This document shows positions 48,743 to 57,182 of a stretch of 64,000 nucleotides of DNA, piece after piece. The DNA lies in assembly GCF_001899645.1 (NCBI RefSeq), contig NZ_MKVV01000098.1, positions 46,944 through 110,943 on the forward strand. The letters are read 5' to 3'. A program made the translations under genes and the position numbers. Numbering within the stretch: the first letter of the stretch is position 1; every line of letters starts with the position of its first letter. The DNA comes from Pseudonocardia sp. 73-21. Its GTDB lineage: Bacteria > Actinomycetota > Actinomycetes > Mycobacteriales > Pseudonocardiaceae. The notes under the pieces were generated by a model. It saw only the letters and a list, made by a program, of their open reading frames with translations, made no database searches and was not told the origin of the DNA.

Positions 48743-48746
48743 GCGG

Positions 48747-50192
48747 TCATCGGTGCCCCGGCACCGGTTTCCGCGCACGGGCCCGGAGAGCGATCCCGGC
48801 CGCCTGCCAGCCGCCCATGCCGTGCACGCCGCCACCCGGCGGGGTCGAGGACGAGCACAGGTAGAGGCCCGGCACCGGGGTCTGCCACGGGTGGGCACTG
48901 AGCACGGGCCTGCTCACGAACTGGCGCCAGTCGCCTGCGCCGCCGTTGATGTCGCCGCCCACCTCGTTGGCGTTGTGGGCCTCCAGCGCCGCGGGACCCA
49001 TGACGCTGCGGGCCAGCACCCGCTCGCGGAAGCCGGGGGCGAACCGCTCGATCTGGTTCTCGATGGCGGTGGTCATGTCCACAGTAGAGCCGTTGGGGAC
49101 GTGGCAGTAGGCCCAGAACGTGTGCCTGCCCTCCGGGGCCCGTGACGGGTCGGCGACGCAGGCCTGCACGCCGAGCACGAACGGCCGGTCGGGGTGCCCG
49201 CCCCGCGCGATCGCCCGCTCGCTCGCGGCCACCTCCTCGAACGTCCCTCCGATGTGGACGGTACCGGCGCCGCCGACGGCCGGGTCGGCCCACGGTACCG
49301 GGGCGTCCAGCGCATAGTCGATCTTGAAGACGCCGGAGCCGTAACGGAAGCGCTCCAGACGGCGCCGGTAGCCGGCGGGCAACCGGTCGCGACCGATCTC
49401 CAGCAGCTGGCGGGGCGTGAGGTCCAGCAGCGTGACGGGTGCGGGCGGCAGGTCGGCGAGGTCCCTGACGCGCAGCCCGGTGATGATCTCCGCGCCCAGG
49501 CCCCGCAGCCGCGACGCCAGGCCGTCGGCGAGGGCCTGCGTGCCGCCCTTCACCAGCGGCCAGCCCACGGAGTGCGCGAGCGCGCCGATGAGCATCCCGT
49601 AGCCGGCCGTGACGGGGGCGTGCAGGTCGAGGATCGCGTGCGCGGCCATGCCCCCGAACGCCGCACGGGCGGCCGGGTCGCGGAACAGCTGCGCGACGGC
49701 GGTGGCGGGCAGCGCGCCGAACACGCCGTAGCGGGCCAGCGCGACGGGGGCGCGGGGGAGGTCCAGCGGCGCGAGCAGGGTGTCGACGAGGGGGAGCCCC
49801 GCGCGGGCGGTCTCGCCGAGCGTCGCGTGCCAGGCGGTGGCGTCGCGCCCGAACGCCGCGGCCGTCACGTCGACGTCGCGGTGCACGAGCGCGGAGCGGC
49901 CACCGTCGAGGGGATGGGCGACCGGCAGCGGCGGGTGCAGGAACTCCACGCCGTCCCGGGTCGGGTCGATGGCCCGGAAGGCCGGTGAGGCCATCGCCAG
50001 CGGCAACGCCGTGGCGCAGACGTCGTGGTGGAAGCCGGGCAGCGTCAGCTCCTCGGTGCGCAGGCCACCGCCGAGGCGGTCGGCGGCCTCGACCAGCAGC
50101 ACCCGCATACCCGCCTCGGCCAGCCGGACGGCGCCGACCAACCCGTTGGGCCCCGACCCGACGACGACGGCGTCGAACCCGTCGCCGGTCAT
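48747..50192 (-). CDS. phytoene desaturase-like FAD/NAD(P)-binding oxidoreductase
   Basis: The 481-residue flavoprotein has an N-terminal dinucleotide-binding motif DAVVVGSGPNGLVGAVRLAEAGMRVLLVEAADRLGGGLRTEEL, followed by FHHDVCATALPLAMASPAFRAI. Later comes the carotenoid-dehydrogenase-type region MLIGALAHSVGWPLVKGGTQALADGLASRLRGLGAEIITG. The C-terminus has LYLCSSSTPPGGGVHGMGGWQAAGIAL, the second FAD-binding segment. It belongs to the large 'NAD(P)/FAD-dependent oxidoreductase, phytoene desaturase-like' family of unknown substrate in actinobacteria. No carotenoid genes are nearby. It is convergent with the receiver gene (4-base gap) and appears intact although flanked by relics. Confidence 0.88.
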   Translation of the reverse strand: MTGDGFDAVVVGSGPNGLVGAVRLAEAGMRVLLVEAADRLGGGLRTEELTLPGFHHDVCATALPLAMASPAFRAIDPTRDGVEFLHPPLPVAHPLDGGRSALVHRDVDVTAAAFGRDATAWHATLGETARAGLPLVDTLLAPLDLPRAPVALARYGVFGALPATAVAQLFRDPAARAAFGGMAAHAILDLHAPVTAGYGMLIGALAHSVGWPLVKGGTQALADGLASRLRGLGAEIITGLRVRDLADLPPAPVTLLDLTPRQLLEIGRDRLPAGYRRRLERFRYGSGVFKIDYALDAPVPWADPAVGGAGTVHIGGTFEEVAASERAIARGGHPDRPFVLGVQACVADPSRAPEGRHTFWAYCHVPNGSTVDMTTAIENQIERFAPGFRERVLARSVMGPAALEAHNANEVGGDINGGAGDWRQFVSRPVLSAHPWQTPVPGLYLCSSSTPPGGGVHGMGGWQAAGIALRARARKPVPGHR

Positions 50193-50244
50193 ACCGCGTG
50201 CTCCGCGGCCGACGGGGCGGGAGTCGTGATGGCGGTCCGGCTCG

Positions 50245-50690
50245 TCATGTCGGGCCCGGGATCGTGCCGACGACCGTCGTGCCCCCGGCGCCCGAGGTGA
50301 TCTCCAGGGTGCCGCCGACGACGCCGGGACGGCCGCGCATGTTCACGAACCCGTGCCCGGCGCCGCCCACACCGGCGTCGAAGCCCGGGCCGTCGTCGGT
50401 GACGCGGAAGCGGAGCGTGCCGTCGGTGTGGTCCACGTGCACCATGATCTCCGCTCCGGCGCCGGCGTGCTCACCGGCGATCTGGATCGCCTCGAGGCAG
50501 CAGAAGTGGACGCAGGTCTCGACGTCCCGCGGGTAGCGGTCGGTGAGGTCGGCCCGCTGTCGCGCAGCAGCGGCGGGTAGTTGCCCTGGGCCAGCTCCCG
50601 GACCGCGCCGATCGCGGCCCGGGCGTCGCCGCGCAGCTGTTCCAGCAGGGTGGGCACCGAGTCGGGATCGGCCTCCAGCACGGCCCGGAC
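50245..50690 (-). pseudogene. broken sensor histidine kinase
   Basis: The minus strand carries pieces of a NarL-type kinase. RAVLEADPDSVPTLLEQLRGDARAAIGAVRELAQGNYPPLLRDS is the dimerisation part (usual form …LAHGIYPPLL). After a frameshift/deletion it continues RADLTDRYPRDVETCVHFCCLEAIQIAGEHAGAGAEIMVHV and RFRVTDDGPGFDAG, HGFVNMRGRPGVVGGTLEI (N- and G-boxes). The N-box Asn is replaced (EAIQ-I-A), which removes a key Mg-ATP ligand. The N-terminal sensor is absent. It is surely non-functional, and likely the partner of the receiver at 48386. Confidence 0.8.
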
Positions 50691-50702
50691 CGGCTGCGCG
50701 GC

Positions 50703-51269
50703 CGCTGGTCGTTCCGGGCCACCGGCCCAGGCTTTGCCCACGGGGACGCCACCGTCACCCTCGCCCGGATCGGGCACCGCGGCCGCACGCACGGCGTCCG
50801 CGTCGAGTGCGGGGGCCGGTCACCGGCCCACCTGCCCGACCACAGCCCCGCCACGGCGGGCCCGCGGTTGCTCGACAACGCCCTGGCGCTCGCCGCCGGC
50901 GTGGACCTGCTCCTGCACGACGCGCAGTTCACCGCGCCACAACGGCAGCTCGCCGACTCTTACGGCCACGCCACCGGCGACGACGCCCTCGCCGTCGCGG
51001 GCCGGTGCGGGGCGCACAGGCTGGTCCTGACCCGCCATGCGCCCGACCGCACCGACGACGAGCTCGACTACCGGGCACGGTGTGTCGTGGACCGGGCACC
51101 GGATGTGACCGTCGCCATCCAGGGGCGGTCGTCGGACTGCGCTGAACGGGCGCGTCGGGTGGCGCTCACATCCCGCGTTCGTGGTATCACCCGATCGGTG
51201 TCGGCGGGTGTGGCGCGAGAGCAAACCCACAGGTGGCACCCCCCGTTTCCCGTCTGGGGGACCGCGTGA
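50703..51269 (+). pseudogene. metallo-beta-lactamase-fold hydrolase remnant (C-terminal part)
   Basis: From about 50703 the frame reads RWSFRATGPGFAHGDATVTLARIGH, then RTHGVRVECGGRSPAHLPDHSPA, LALAAGVDLLLHDAQF and SYGHATGDDALAVAGRCGAHRLVLTRHAPDRTDDEL. This is the C-terminal half of an MBL-fold phosphodiesterase-like protein, with the late metal ligands in LPDHSP and HDAQF. The N-terminal half with HxHxDH is missing, and there is no proper start codon until TTG at 50868. The frame runs on past the domain to 51269 without similarity. It abuts the histidine kinase remnant, suggesting one deletion joined the two. Confidence 0.7.
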
Positions 51270-51333
51270 GTACGTTCGGAAGGACCAAGCGGGCAGTCCC
51301 GCCGAACGATGCAGACGAAAGACGGAGGAGACC

Positions 51334-51648
51334 GTGGCCCTTCCCCAGCTGACCGAGGAACAGCGTGCTGCCGCGTTGGAGAAGGCAGCCGCGGCGCGCC
51401 GGGTCCGGGCCGAGCTGAAGGACCGGCTCAAGCGCGGCGGCACCACCATGGGTGAGGTGCTCAAGCAGTCGGACACCGACGAGATCCTCGGCAAGATGAA
51501 GGTCTCGGCGCTGCTCGAGGCGATGCCGGGCGTCGGCAAGGTCCGCGCCGCCCAGCTGATGGAGCAGCTCGAGATCGCCCCGTCGCGGAGGCTGAAGGGC
51601 CTCGGCGACCGGCAGCGCAAGGCGCTGCTGACCCACTTCGAGGGGTGA
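51334..51648 (+). CDS. mihF: integration host factor, actinobacterial type (mIHF)
   Basis: The 104-residue nucleoid-associated protein has an N-terminal helix ALPQLTEEQRAAALEKAAAARRVRAELKDRLKRG. A helix-two-turn-helix region follows, LLEAMPGVGKVRAAQLMEQLEIAPSRRLKGLGDRQRKALL, which in mIHF binds and bends DNA. It is unrelated to proteobacterial IHF and essential in mycobacteria. GTG at 51334 follows a strong GGAGGAG. The stop overlaps gmk (GTGA). It begins the conserved mihF-gmk-rpoZ-coaBC-metK group. Confidence 0.95.
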   Translation: MALPQLTEEQRAAALEKAAAARRVRAELKDRLKRGGTTMGEVLKQSDTDEILGKMKVSALLEAMPGVGKVRAAQLMEQLEIAPSRRLKGLGDRQRKALLTHFEG

Positions 51649-52238
51649 CCACCCCGCATGACGCCCGGAGGGGCCGGCTGATCGTTCTGGCCGGCCCCTC
51701 CGGCGTCGGCAAGAGCACCATCGTCGCCGAGCTGCGTCGCCAGCTGCCCGAGCTCTACTTCTCGGTGTCGGCCACCACCCGCGACCCGCGGCCCGGTGAG
51801 GTCGACGGCGTCCACTACCACTTCGTGGGGCCGGACGGCTTCGACAAGATGCTCGCGGGCGACGAGCTGCTGGAGTGGGCCGAGATCCACGGCGGGCTGC
51901 AGCGCTCGGGCACGCCCCGCGAACCGGTGGAGAAGGCGCTGGCCGACGGCCTGCCGGTGCTCGTGGAGGTCGACCTGCACGGGGCGCGGTCGATGAAGAA
52001 GGCGATGCCGGAGTCCATCTCGGTGTTCGTCGAGCCCCCGTCGTTCGAGGAGCTGGAGCGGCGGCTGCGGGCGCGCAACACCGAGTCGCCCGCCCAGTTC
52101 GCCCGCCGGCTGGAGACCGCCCGCGAGGAGCTGGCGGCCCGCAGCGAGTTCGACGTGGAGCTCGTGAACCACGACGTCACGGACGTCGCGGCGCGGTTGG
52201 TAGACTTGCTGATCGGCCGTAGTTCCGACGGCCCATAA
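51645..52238 (+). CDS. gmk: guanylate kinase
   Basis: This 197-residue kinase phosphorylates GMP/dGMP. LIVLAGPSGVGKSTIVAELRR is the P-loop, SVSATTRDPRPGEVDGVHYHFV binds GMP, and LLEWAEIHGGLQRSGTPREPVEKAL with VLVEVDLHGARSMKKAMPESISVFV completes the core. ARNTESPAQFARRLETAREEL is the lid. GTG at 51645 overlaps mihF. Confidence 0.97.
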   Translation: MTTPHDARRGRLIVLAGPSGVGKSTIVAELRRQLPELYFSVSATTRDPRPGEVDGVHYHFVGPDGFDKMLAGDELLEWAEIHGGLQRSGTPREPVEKALADGLPVLVEVDLHGARSMKKAMPESISVFVEPPSFEELERRLRARNTESPAQFARRLETAREELAARSEFDVELVNHDVTDVAARLVDLLIGRSSDGP

Positions 52239-52260
52239 TCTGTAGTTCAGGAGTTCTTGA

Positions 52261-52542
52261 GTGAGCATGCCGCTGACCGGCGCCACCGCCGGCGCACTTC
52301 CCGAGGGCATCACCAACCCGCCCATCGACGACCTCCTCGGTCAGGTGAGCTCCAAGTACGCGCTGGTCATCTACGCGGCCAAGCGCGCCCGCCAGATCAA
52401 CGACTACTACTCCCAGCTCGGTGAGGGCCTGCTCGAGTACGTCGGCCCGCTCGTCGAGCCGGGCCCGCGCGAGAAGCCCCTGTCCATCGCCATGCGCGAG
52501 ATCCAGGCCGGCCTGCTGGAGCACACCGAGGGCGCGGAGTAG
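52261..52542 (+). CDS. rpoZ: DNA-directed RNA polymerase omega subunit
   Basis: The 93-residue omega subunit has [52 protein letters not shown] followed by a short charged tail ([22 protein letters not shown]). This is the standard actinobacterial form, helping assembly of beta'. GTG at 52261, 22 bases after gmk, and 5 bases before coaBC. Confidence 0.97.
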   Translation: MSMPLTGATAGALPEGITNPPIDDLLGQVSSKYALVIYAAKRARQINDYYSQLGEGLLEYVGPLVEPGPREKPLSIAMREIQAGLLEHTEGAE

Positions 52543-52547
52543 TTCTT

Positions 52548-53786
52548 GTGACTGCGCTGCCCCCGCGCGTCCTGCTCGGCGTGGCGGGTGGCATCGCCGC
52601 GTACAAGAGTGCCGAGCTGCTGCGGCGGCTCACCGAGTCCGGCCACGCCGTGCGCGTGCTGCCCACGGCGTCGGCGCTGGAGTTCGTGGGCGCCGCCACG
52701 TTCGAGGCCCTGTCCGGGCAGCCGGTGCACACGGGCGTCTTCACCGACGTCCCGGCCGTGCCGCACGTCAAGCTCGGGCAGGAGGCCGACCTCGTCGTGG
52801 TCGCACCGGCCACGGCCGACCTGATGGCGCGCGCCGCCCAGGGCCGCGCCGACGACCTGCTCACCGCGTCCCTGCTCACCGCCCGGTGCCCGGTGCTTTT
52901 CGCCCCCGCCATGCACACCGAGATGTGGGAGCACCCCGCCACGCGGGCCAACGTGGAGACCCTGCGCTCGCGGGGCGTCGTCGTGCTGGAGCCGGCGTCC
53001 GGGCGGCTCACGGGCAAGGACACCGGCCCCGGCCGGCTGCCCGACCCCGCCGAGATCGCCGATCTCGCACGCCTGCTGCTGGAACGCCCCGACGCGCTGC
53101 CCCGCGACCTCACCGGGCGGCGCGTCGTCGTCTCCGCGGGCGGCACCCGTGAAGCCCTGGACCCCGTGCGCTACCTGGGCAACCGCTCGTCGGGCCGGCA
53201 GGGCTACGCGCTCGCCCGGGTGGCGGCACAGCGGGGCGCGTCGGTCACGCTGGTCTCGGCGCACACCGCCGACCTGCCCGCACCCGCGGCCGTCGAGGTC
53301 GTGCACGCCGGGTCGGCCGCCGAGCTGCGCGAGGCGATGCACGCGGCGGCGAACGGTGCCGACGCCGTGGTGATGGCCGCGGCGGTCGCCGACTTCCGGC
53401 CGGTGTCGCTCGTCGAGCACAAGATCAAGAAGACGGCGGCCGAGCCCGAGCCGCTGCACCTCGCGAAGAACGCGGACATCCTCGTCGAGCTCGTCGGGGC
53501 GCGGGAGCCGGGCCAGGTCGTGGTCGGGTTCGCGGCCGAGACCGGCGACGCCGACCACGACGCCCTGCACTACGGCCGCGAGAAGCTCGCCCGCAAGGGG
53601 TGCGACCTGCTCGTCGTCAACGCGGTGGGCGACGGAAAGGCCTTCGAGACGCCCGACAACGCGGGCTGGCTGCTCGGGGCCGACGGCGGCGAGACGGTGC
53701 TCGCGATGGGATCGAAGGGGCTGCTGGCCTCACACGTCTGGGACGCGGTCGCGGTCCGGCTCGACCCCCGCCACGCGGACACGTAA
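52548..53786 (+). CDS. coaBC: bifunctional phosphopantothenoylcysteine decarboxylase/phosphopantothenate-cysteine ligase
   Basis: The 412-residue two-domain enzyme makes 4'-phosphopantetheine for CoA. The flavoprotein decarboxylase half (CoaC) shows RVLLGVAGGIAAYKSAELLRRL, the catalytic His region VPHVKLGQEADLVVVAPATADLMARAAQG, and APAMHTEMWEHPATRANV. The ligase half (CoaB) shows RRVVVSAGGTREALDPVRYLGNRSSGRQGYALA, VVMAAAVADFRP and KIKKTAAEPEPLHLAKNADIL. GTG at 52548. Also known as dfp. A strong hairpin follows its stop. Confidence 0.97.
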   Translation: MTALPPRVLLGVAGGIAAYKSAELLRRLTESGHAVRVLPTASALEFVGAATFEALSGQPVHTGVFTDVPAVPHVKLGQEADLVVVAPATADLMARAAQGRADDLLTASLLTARCPVLFAPAMHTEMWEHPATRANVETLRSRGVVVLEPASGRLTGKDTGPGRLPDPAEIADLARLLLERPDALPRDLTGRRVVVSAGGTREALDPVRYLGNRSSGRQGYALARVAAQRGASVTLVSAHTADLPAPAAVEVVHAGSAAELREAMHAAANGADAVVMAAAVADFRPVSLVEHKIKKTAAEPEPLHLAKNADILVELVGAREPGQVVVGFAAETGDADHDALHYGREKLARKGCDLLVVNAVGDGKAFETPDNAGWLLGADGGETVLAMGSKGLLASHVWDAVAVRLDPRHADT

Positions 53787-53799
53787 GGCCGTCGACGAC

Positions 53800-53841
53800 G
53801 ACCGCGGGCAGCCGCAGGTGTCCCTGTGGCTGCCCGCGGTC
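53800..53841. terminator. bidirectional terminator hairpin (coaBC / SH3 gene)
   Basis: GACCGCGGGCAGCCGCAGG, loop TGTC, then CCTGTGGCTGCCCGCGGTC: 19-bp arms with one mismatch, between the convergent coaBC and SH3-like genes, 13 bases after the coaBC stop. Confidence 0.88.
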
Positions 53842-53913
53842 GGTGGTGCGGCCCGTGGGGCGGACGCTGCGCACGTGTCGGGGCACCCGGCGCGCCCGCC
53901 CCACGACGGTGCG

Positions 53914-54510
53914 TCAGCCGAAGAGGCCGCCGAGGCCGGACGGGGACCCGCCCTGGTCGGTCGAGCCCTGGTCGCCGGAGCCCTGGTCCCGGCTGCCGTC
54001 GCCCTGGTCGTCGACGCGCTGGGCCGACGGGCCGGAGGCGTCGGGGGCCGGGGTGACGTCGCCGGCGCTGCCCGACCGGGTCGGGCCGACCTGGTTGCCG
54101 CTCGTGCCCGGCGTGGTCCGCGCGCGCTGCGCCGGGGTGGCGGCGGAGTCCGGCTTCGTGGTGGTCGCCGGGGTGGCACGGGAGGCCGGCGTGGGCGGGG
54201 TCTTGCCGTTGACCGACACGTACTCCTGCGCGGCCCAGCCCTTGAGGTCGACGAGGTGGACGAAGCCGTCGCGCGTCTCGTCGACCTGGACGGCCTTGCC
54301 GGCCTCGCAGACCGCGACGATCTTCGAGGTGGTGCTCGGCTGGGCGCGGACGTTGACGTTGTCGACGCACTTGCCGGGCTGCGTCGCGGACGGTGCGGCG
54401 GCGGCGGTGCCGGCGACCAGGGCCATCGTGGTGGTGGCGCTGACCGCGACCAGCGCGCCGACCACCGCGATCGCTCGGCCATGGCGGCGCATCGTCAGTC
54501 GTGGGTTCAT
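53914..54510 (-). CDS. secreted SH3-like domain protein with disordered tail
   Basis: The 198-residue exported protein begins with a Sec signal peptide (RRHGRAIAVVGALVAVSATTTMALVAGTAAAAP, cleavage probably after the AAA). A bacterial SH3-like domain follows, CVDNVNVRAQPSTTSKIVAVCEAGKAVQVDETRDGFVHLVDLKGWAAQEYVSV; its two cysteines may form a disulfide. The last 100 residues are Thr/Pro/Gly/Asp-rich, ending in repeats like DQGDGSRDQGSGDQGSTDQGG. It is probably cell-wall associated. ATG at 54510 is preferred over GTG 54555 because GGAGG lies ten bases before it. It is transcribed divergently from metK, with an inverted TGTGAC repeat between. Confidence 0.82.
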   Translation of the reverse strand: MNPRLTMRRHGRAIAVVGALVAVSATTTMALVAGTAAAAPSATQPGKCVDNVNVRAQPSTTSKIVAVCEAGKAVQVDETRDGFVHLVDLKGWAAQEYVSVNGKTPPTPASRATPATTTKPDSAATPAQRARTTPGTSGNQVGPTRSGSAGDVTPAPDASGPSAQRVDDQGDGSRDQGSGDQGSTDQGGSPSGLGGLFG

Positions 54511-54584
54511 GTTCAGCGGTCCTCCGTCGTGAAATGGTGTGTTCCCCTCGCCCAACGAGCCATTCCGTTACCGATTCGCTACCA

Positions 54585-54643
54585 CGCGTCACATCACCGG
54601 AACGGTGGACGACGGGGCGGCGTGTCGCCCACAATGTGACGCG
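54585..54643. promoter_or_regulatory. inverted TGTGAC repeats between SH3 gene and metK
   Basis: CGCGTCACAT (54585-54594) and its exact complement ATGTGACGCG (54634-54643) face each other across 39 bases in the divergent intergenic region. Extra TGTGA-like copies follow (CTGTGATCG, ACGTGACAT). The half-site resembles that of CRP-family regulators, but spacing is not that of a single dimer site; looping or two sites are possible. Confidence 0.45.
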
Positions 54644-54764
54644 CTGTGATCGACGTGACATGCACGGCACGGCCGGGGTGCCCCGCGCGGGTCGACTACG
54701 CTCGACGGTCGCGGGCACCCGATCCGTAGCGCCTCCGATCAGCCGATCATGAGAGAGAGACACC

Positions 54765-55946
<1,182 letters not shown>

Positions 55947-55961
<15 letters not shown>

Positions 55962-56060
55962 GCCTCCCGCGCATCGGCGCCGCGGGGGCGTGAGCCTCCC
56001 GCGCATCGGCGCCGCGGGGGCGTGAGCCTCCCGCGCATCGATGCCGCGGGGGCGTGAGCC
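55947..56060 (+). repeat. 32-bp tandem repeat starting within metK
   Basis: Units begin at 55947, 55979, 56011 and 56043 with GCCGCGGGGGCGTGAGCC(TCCCGCGCATCGGC). The last is partial and diverged. The first unit encodes the last four residues and stop of metK, so the stop codon is copied in each unit. Each unit can fold as GCGGGGGC-GTGA-GCCTCCCGC, giving three terminator-like hairpins in a row. Confidence 0.9.
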
Positions 56061-56093
56061 GCCGAGCCGGTCGGACGGCTCTGGACAACGACG

Positions 56094-56354
56094 GTGGCCA
56101 CCTCGGAGACTGCAACCTGCTGCGGTGTCCGACGAGTGCGGGGAGGCAGGACGATCGACGTTCACGTGTGCGCCCCCGGTCCCGCGGAGGCTGCGGGGGA
56201 CAGCTTCCGCTGCGCCTGCGGCGTGCGGTGGGTCGCGGTCCGGCAGCGGTGGTGGAGCCGCGGGCTGCGGTGGGAACGGGTGCTGTTCGCGGCCCCGGCC
56301 GACGGCGGCGGTGTCACGGCGCGCCGCGACCGGCACCCCTGGGAGCCCGCCTGA
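56094..56354 (+). CDS. small hypothetical protein
   Basis: This is a frame of up to 86 codons. The convincing part is from about residue 20: TIDVHVCAPGPAEAAGDSFRCACGVRWVAVRQRWWSRGLRWERVLFA. It has a CxC pair that could belong to a small metal or redox site. The start is unclear: GTG at 56094, 56136 or 56165. It ends five bases before the DUF6777 gene start, consistent with an operon. Family not recognised. Confidence 0.45.
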   Translation: MATSETATCCGVRRVRGGRTIDVHVCAPGPAEAAGDSFRCACGVRWVAVRQRWWSRGLRWERVLFAAPADGGGVTARRDRHPWEPA

Positions 56355-56358
56355 CGTG

Positions 56359-57060
56359 ATGGCCCCGTCACCGAGCCGGGCGCGGCTCGCCCTGGTCGCC
56401 GCGGCAGCCGCTCTGGCCCTGGCCGCGGCGGCCGTCTGGATCGGGCTGGGCACGAGGGAGCCGGGCACGGGCAGCTCGACGGTGCGGCTGGAGGCGGTCG
56501 ACGAGCCGGGCCCGGCGCCCTACACGGCCTCCGTCGGCACCGACCGGGACGGCGTCGTGCCACCCGCGGACCCCGGCGGCGAACGGCGCGGTGACAGCCC
56601 GGGCCTCTACGGCCGTGCCGACGGCGCCTGCGACCCGGACGCGCTCGCGGTGGCGTTGCGTGCCGCCGGCCGGGACACGGTGTGGGCACGGGCGCAGGGC
56701 CGGGCCGACGGCGACGCGGCCGCCGTGCTCGCCGCGCTGACCCCGCTCGTGCTGCGCGTCGACGTCCTCGTCGACGAGCACGGCTGGGTGGGTTCGGCCG
56801 ACCGGACCCACCGGGCGGTGTTGCAGGCGGGCAGCGCCGTCCTCGTCGACGACCGCGGGGTGCCCCGGGTCCGCTGCACCGGCGGCAACCCGCTCGCGCC
56901 CCCCGCGGCCGCGCTGGGTGACGACGTCACCGGGACGCCCTGGCGCTGGTTCGCCGCCTCGACCGTCGCGACGGTGACGCCGGCCGACCGGCCGCTCGCC
57001 GGCTTCGCGGTGGTCGACCTGGAGACCGGTGGCGCGGCCGAGGTGCCGGCCCGGCACTGA
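56359..57060 (+). CDS. DUF6777-like exported protein
   Basis: The 233-residue protein has an N-terminal membrane/signal helix (RARLALVAAAAALALAAAAVWIGLG) and an extracytoplasmic domain. It follows the DUF6777 pattern: LYGRADGACDPDALAVALRAAG near the start, LTPLVLRVDVLVDEHGWVGSADRTHRAVLQAGSAVLVDDRGVPRVRCTGGNPLAPPAAA, then FAASTVATVTPADRPLAGFAVVDLETG. This family is known in actinobacteria only as a domain of unknown function, often with protein kinases or secretion genes. ATG at 56359 (GTG at 56356 possible). A gap of 122 bases without features follows. Confidence 0.75.
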   Translation: MAPSPSRARLALVAAAAALALAAAAVWIGLGTREPGTGSSTVRLEAVDEPGPAPYTASVGTDRDGVVPPADPGGERRGDSPGLYGRADGACDPDALAVALRAAGRDTVWARAQGRADGDAAAVLAALTPLVLRVDVLVDEHGWVGSADRTHRAVLQAGSAVLVDDRGVPRVRCTGGNPLAPPAAALGDDVTGTPWRWFAASTVATVTPADRPLAGFAVVDLETGGAAEVPARH

Positions 57061-57182
57061 CCGGAAGGGAAGGGTTTCCTACCGCTCTTCCCGCGTGGTT
57101 CTCCCCGCGACACGGATCCCCACCGGCGCCCCCGGACGGCAGTCTTTCCTCACTGCTCGACCAGTCCGAGGGAGGACCTCCG

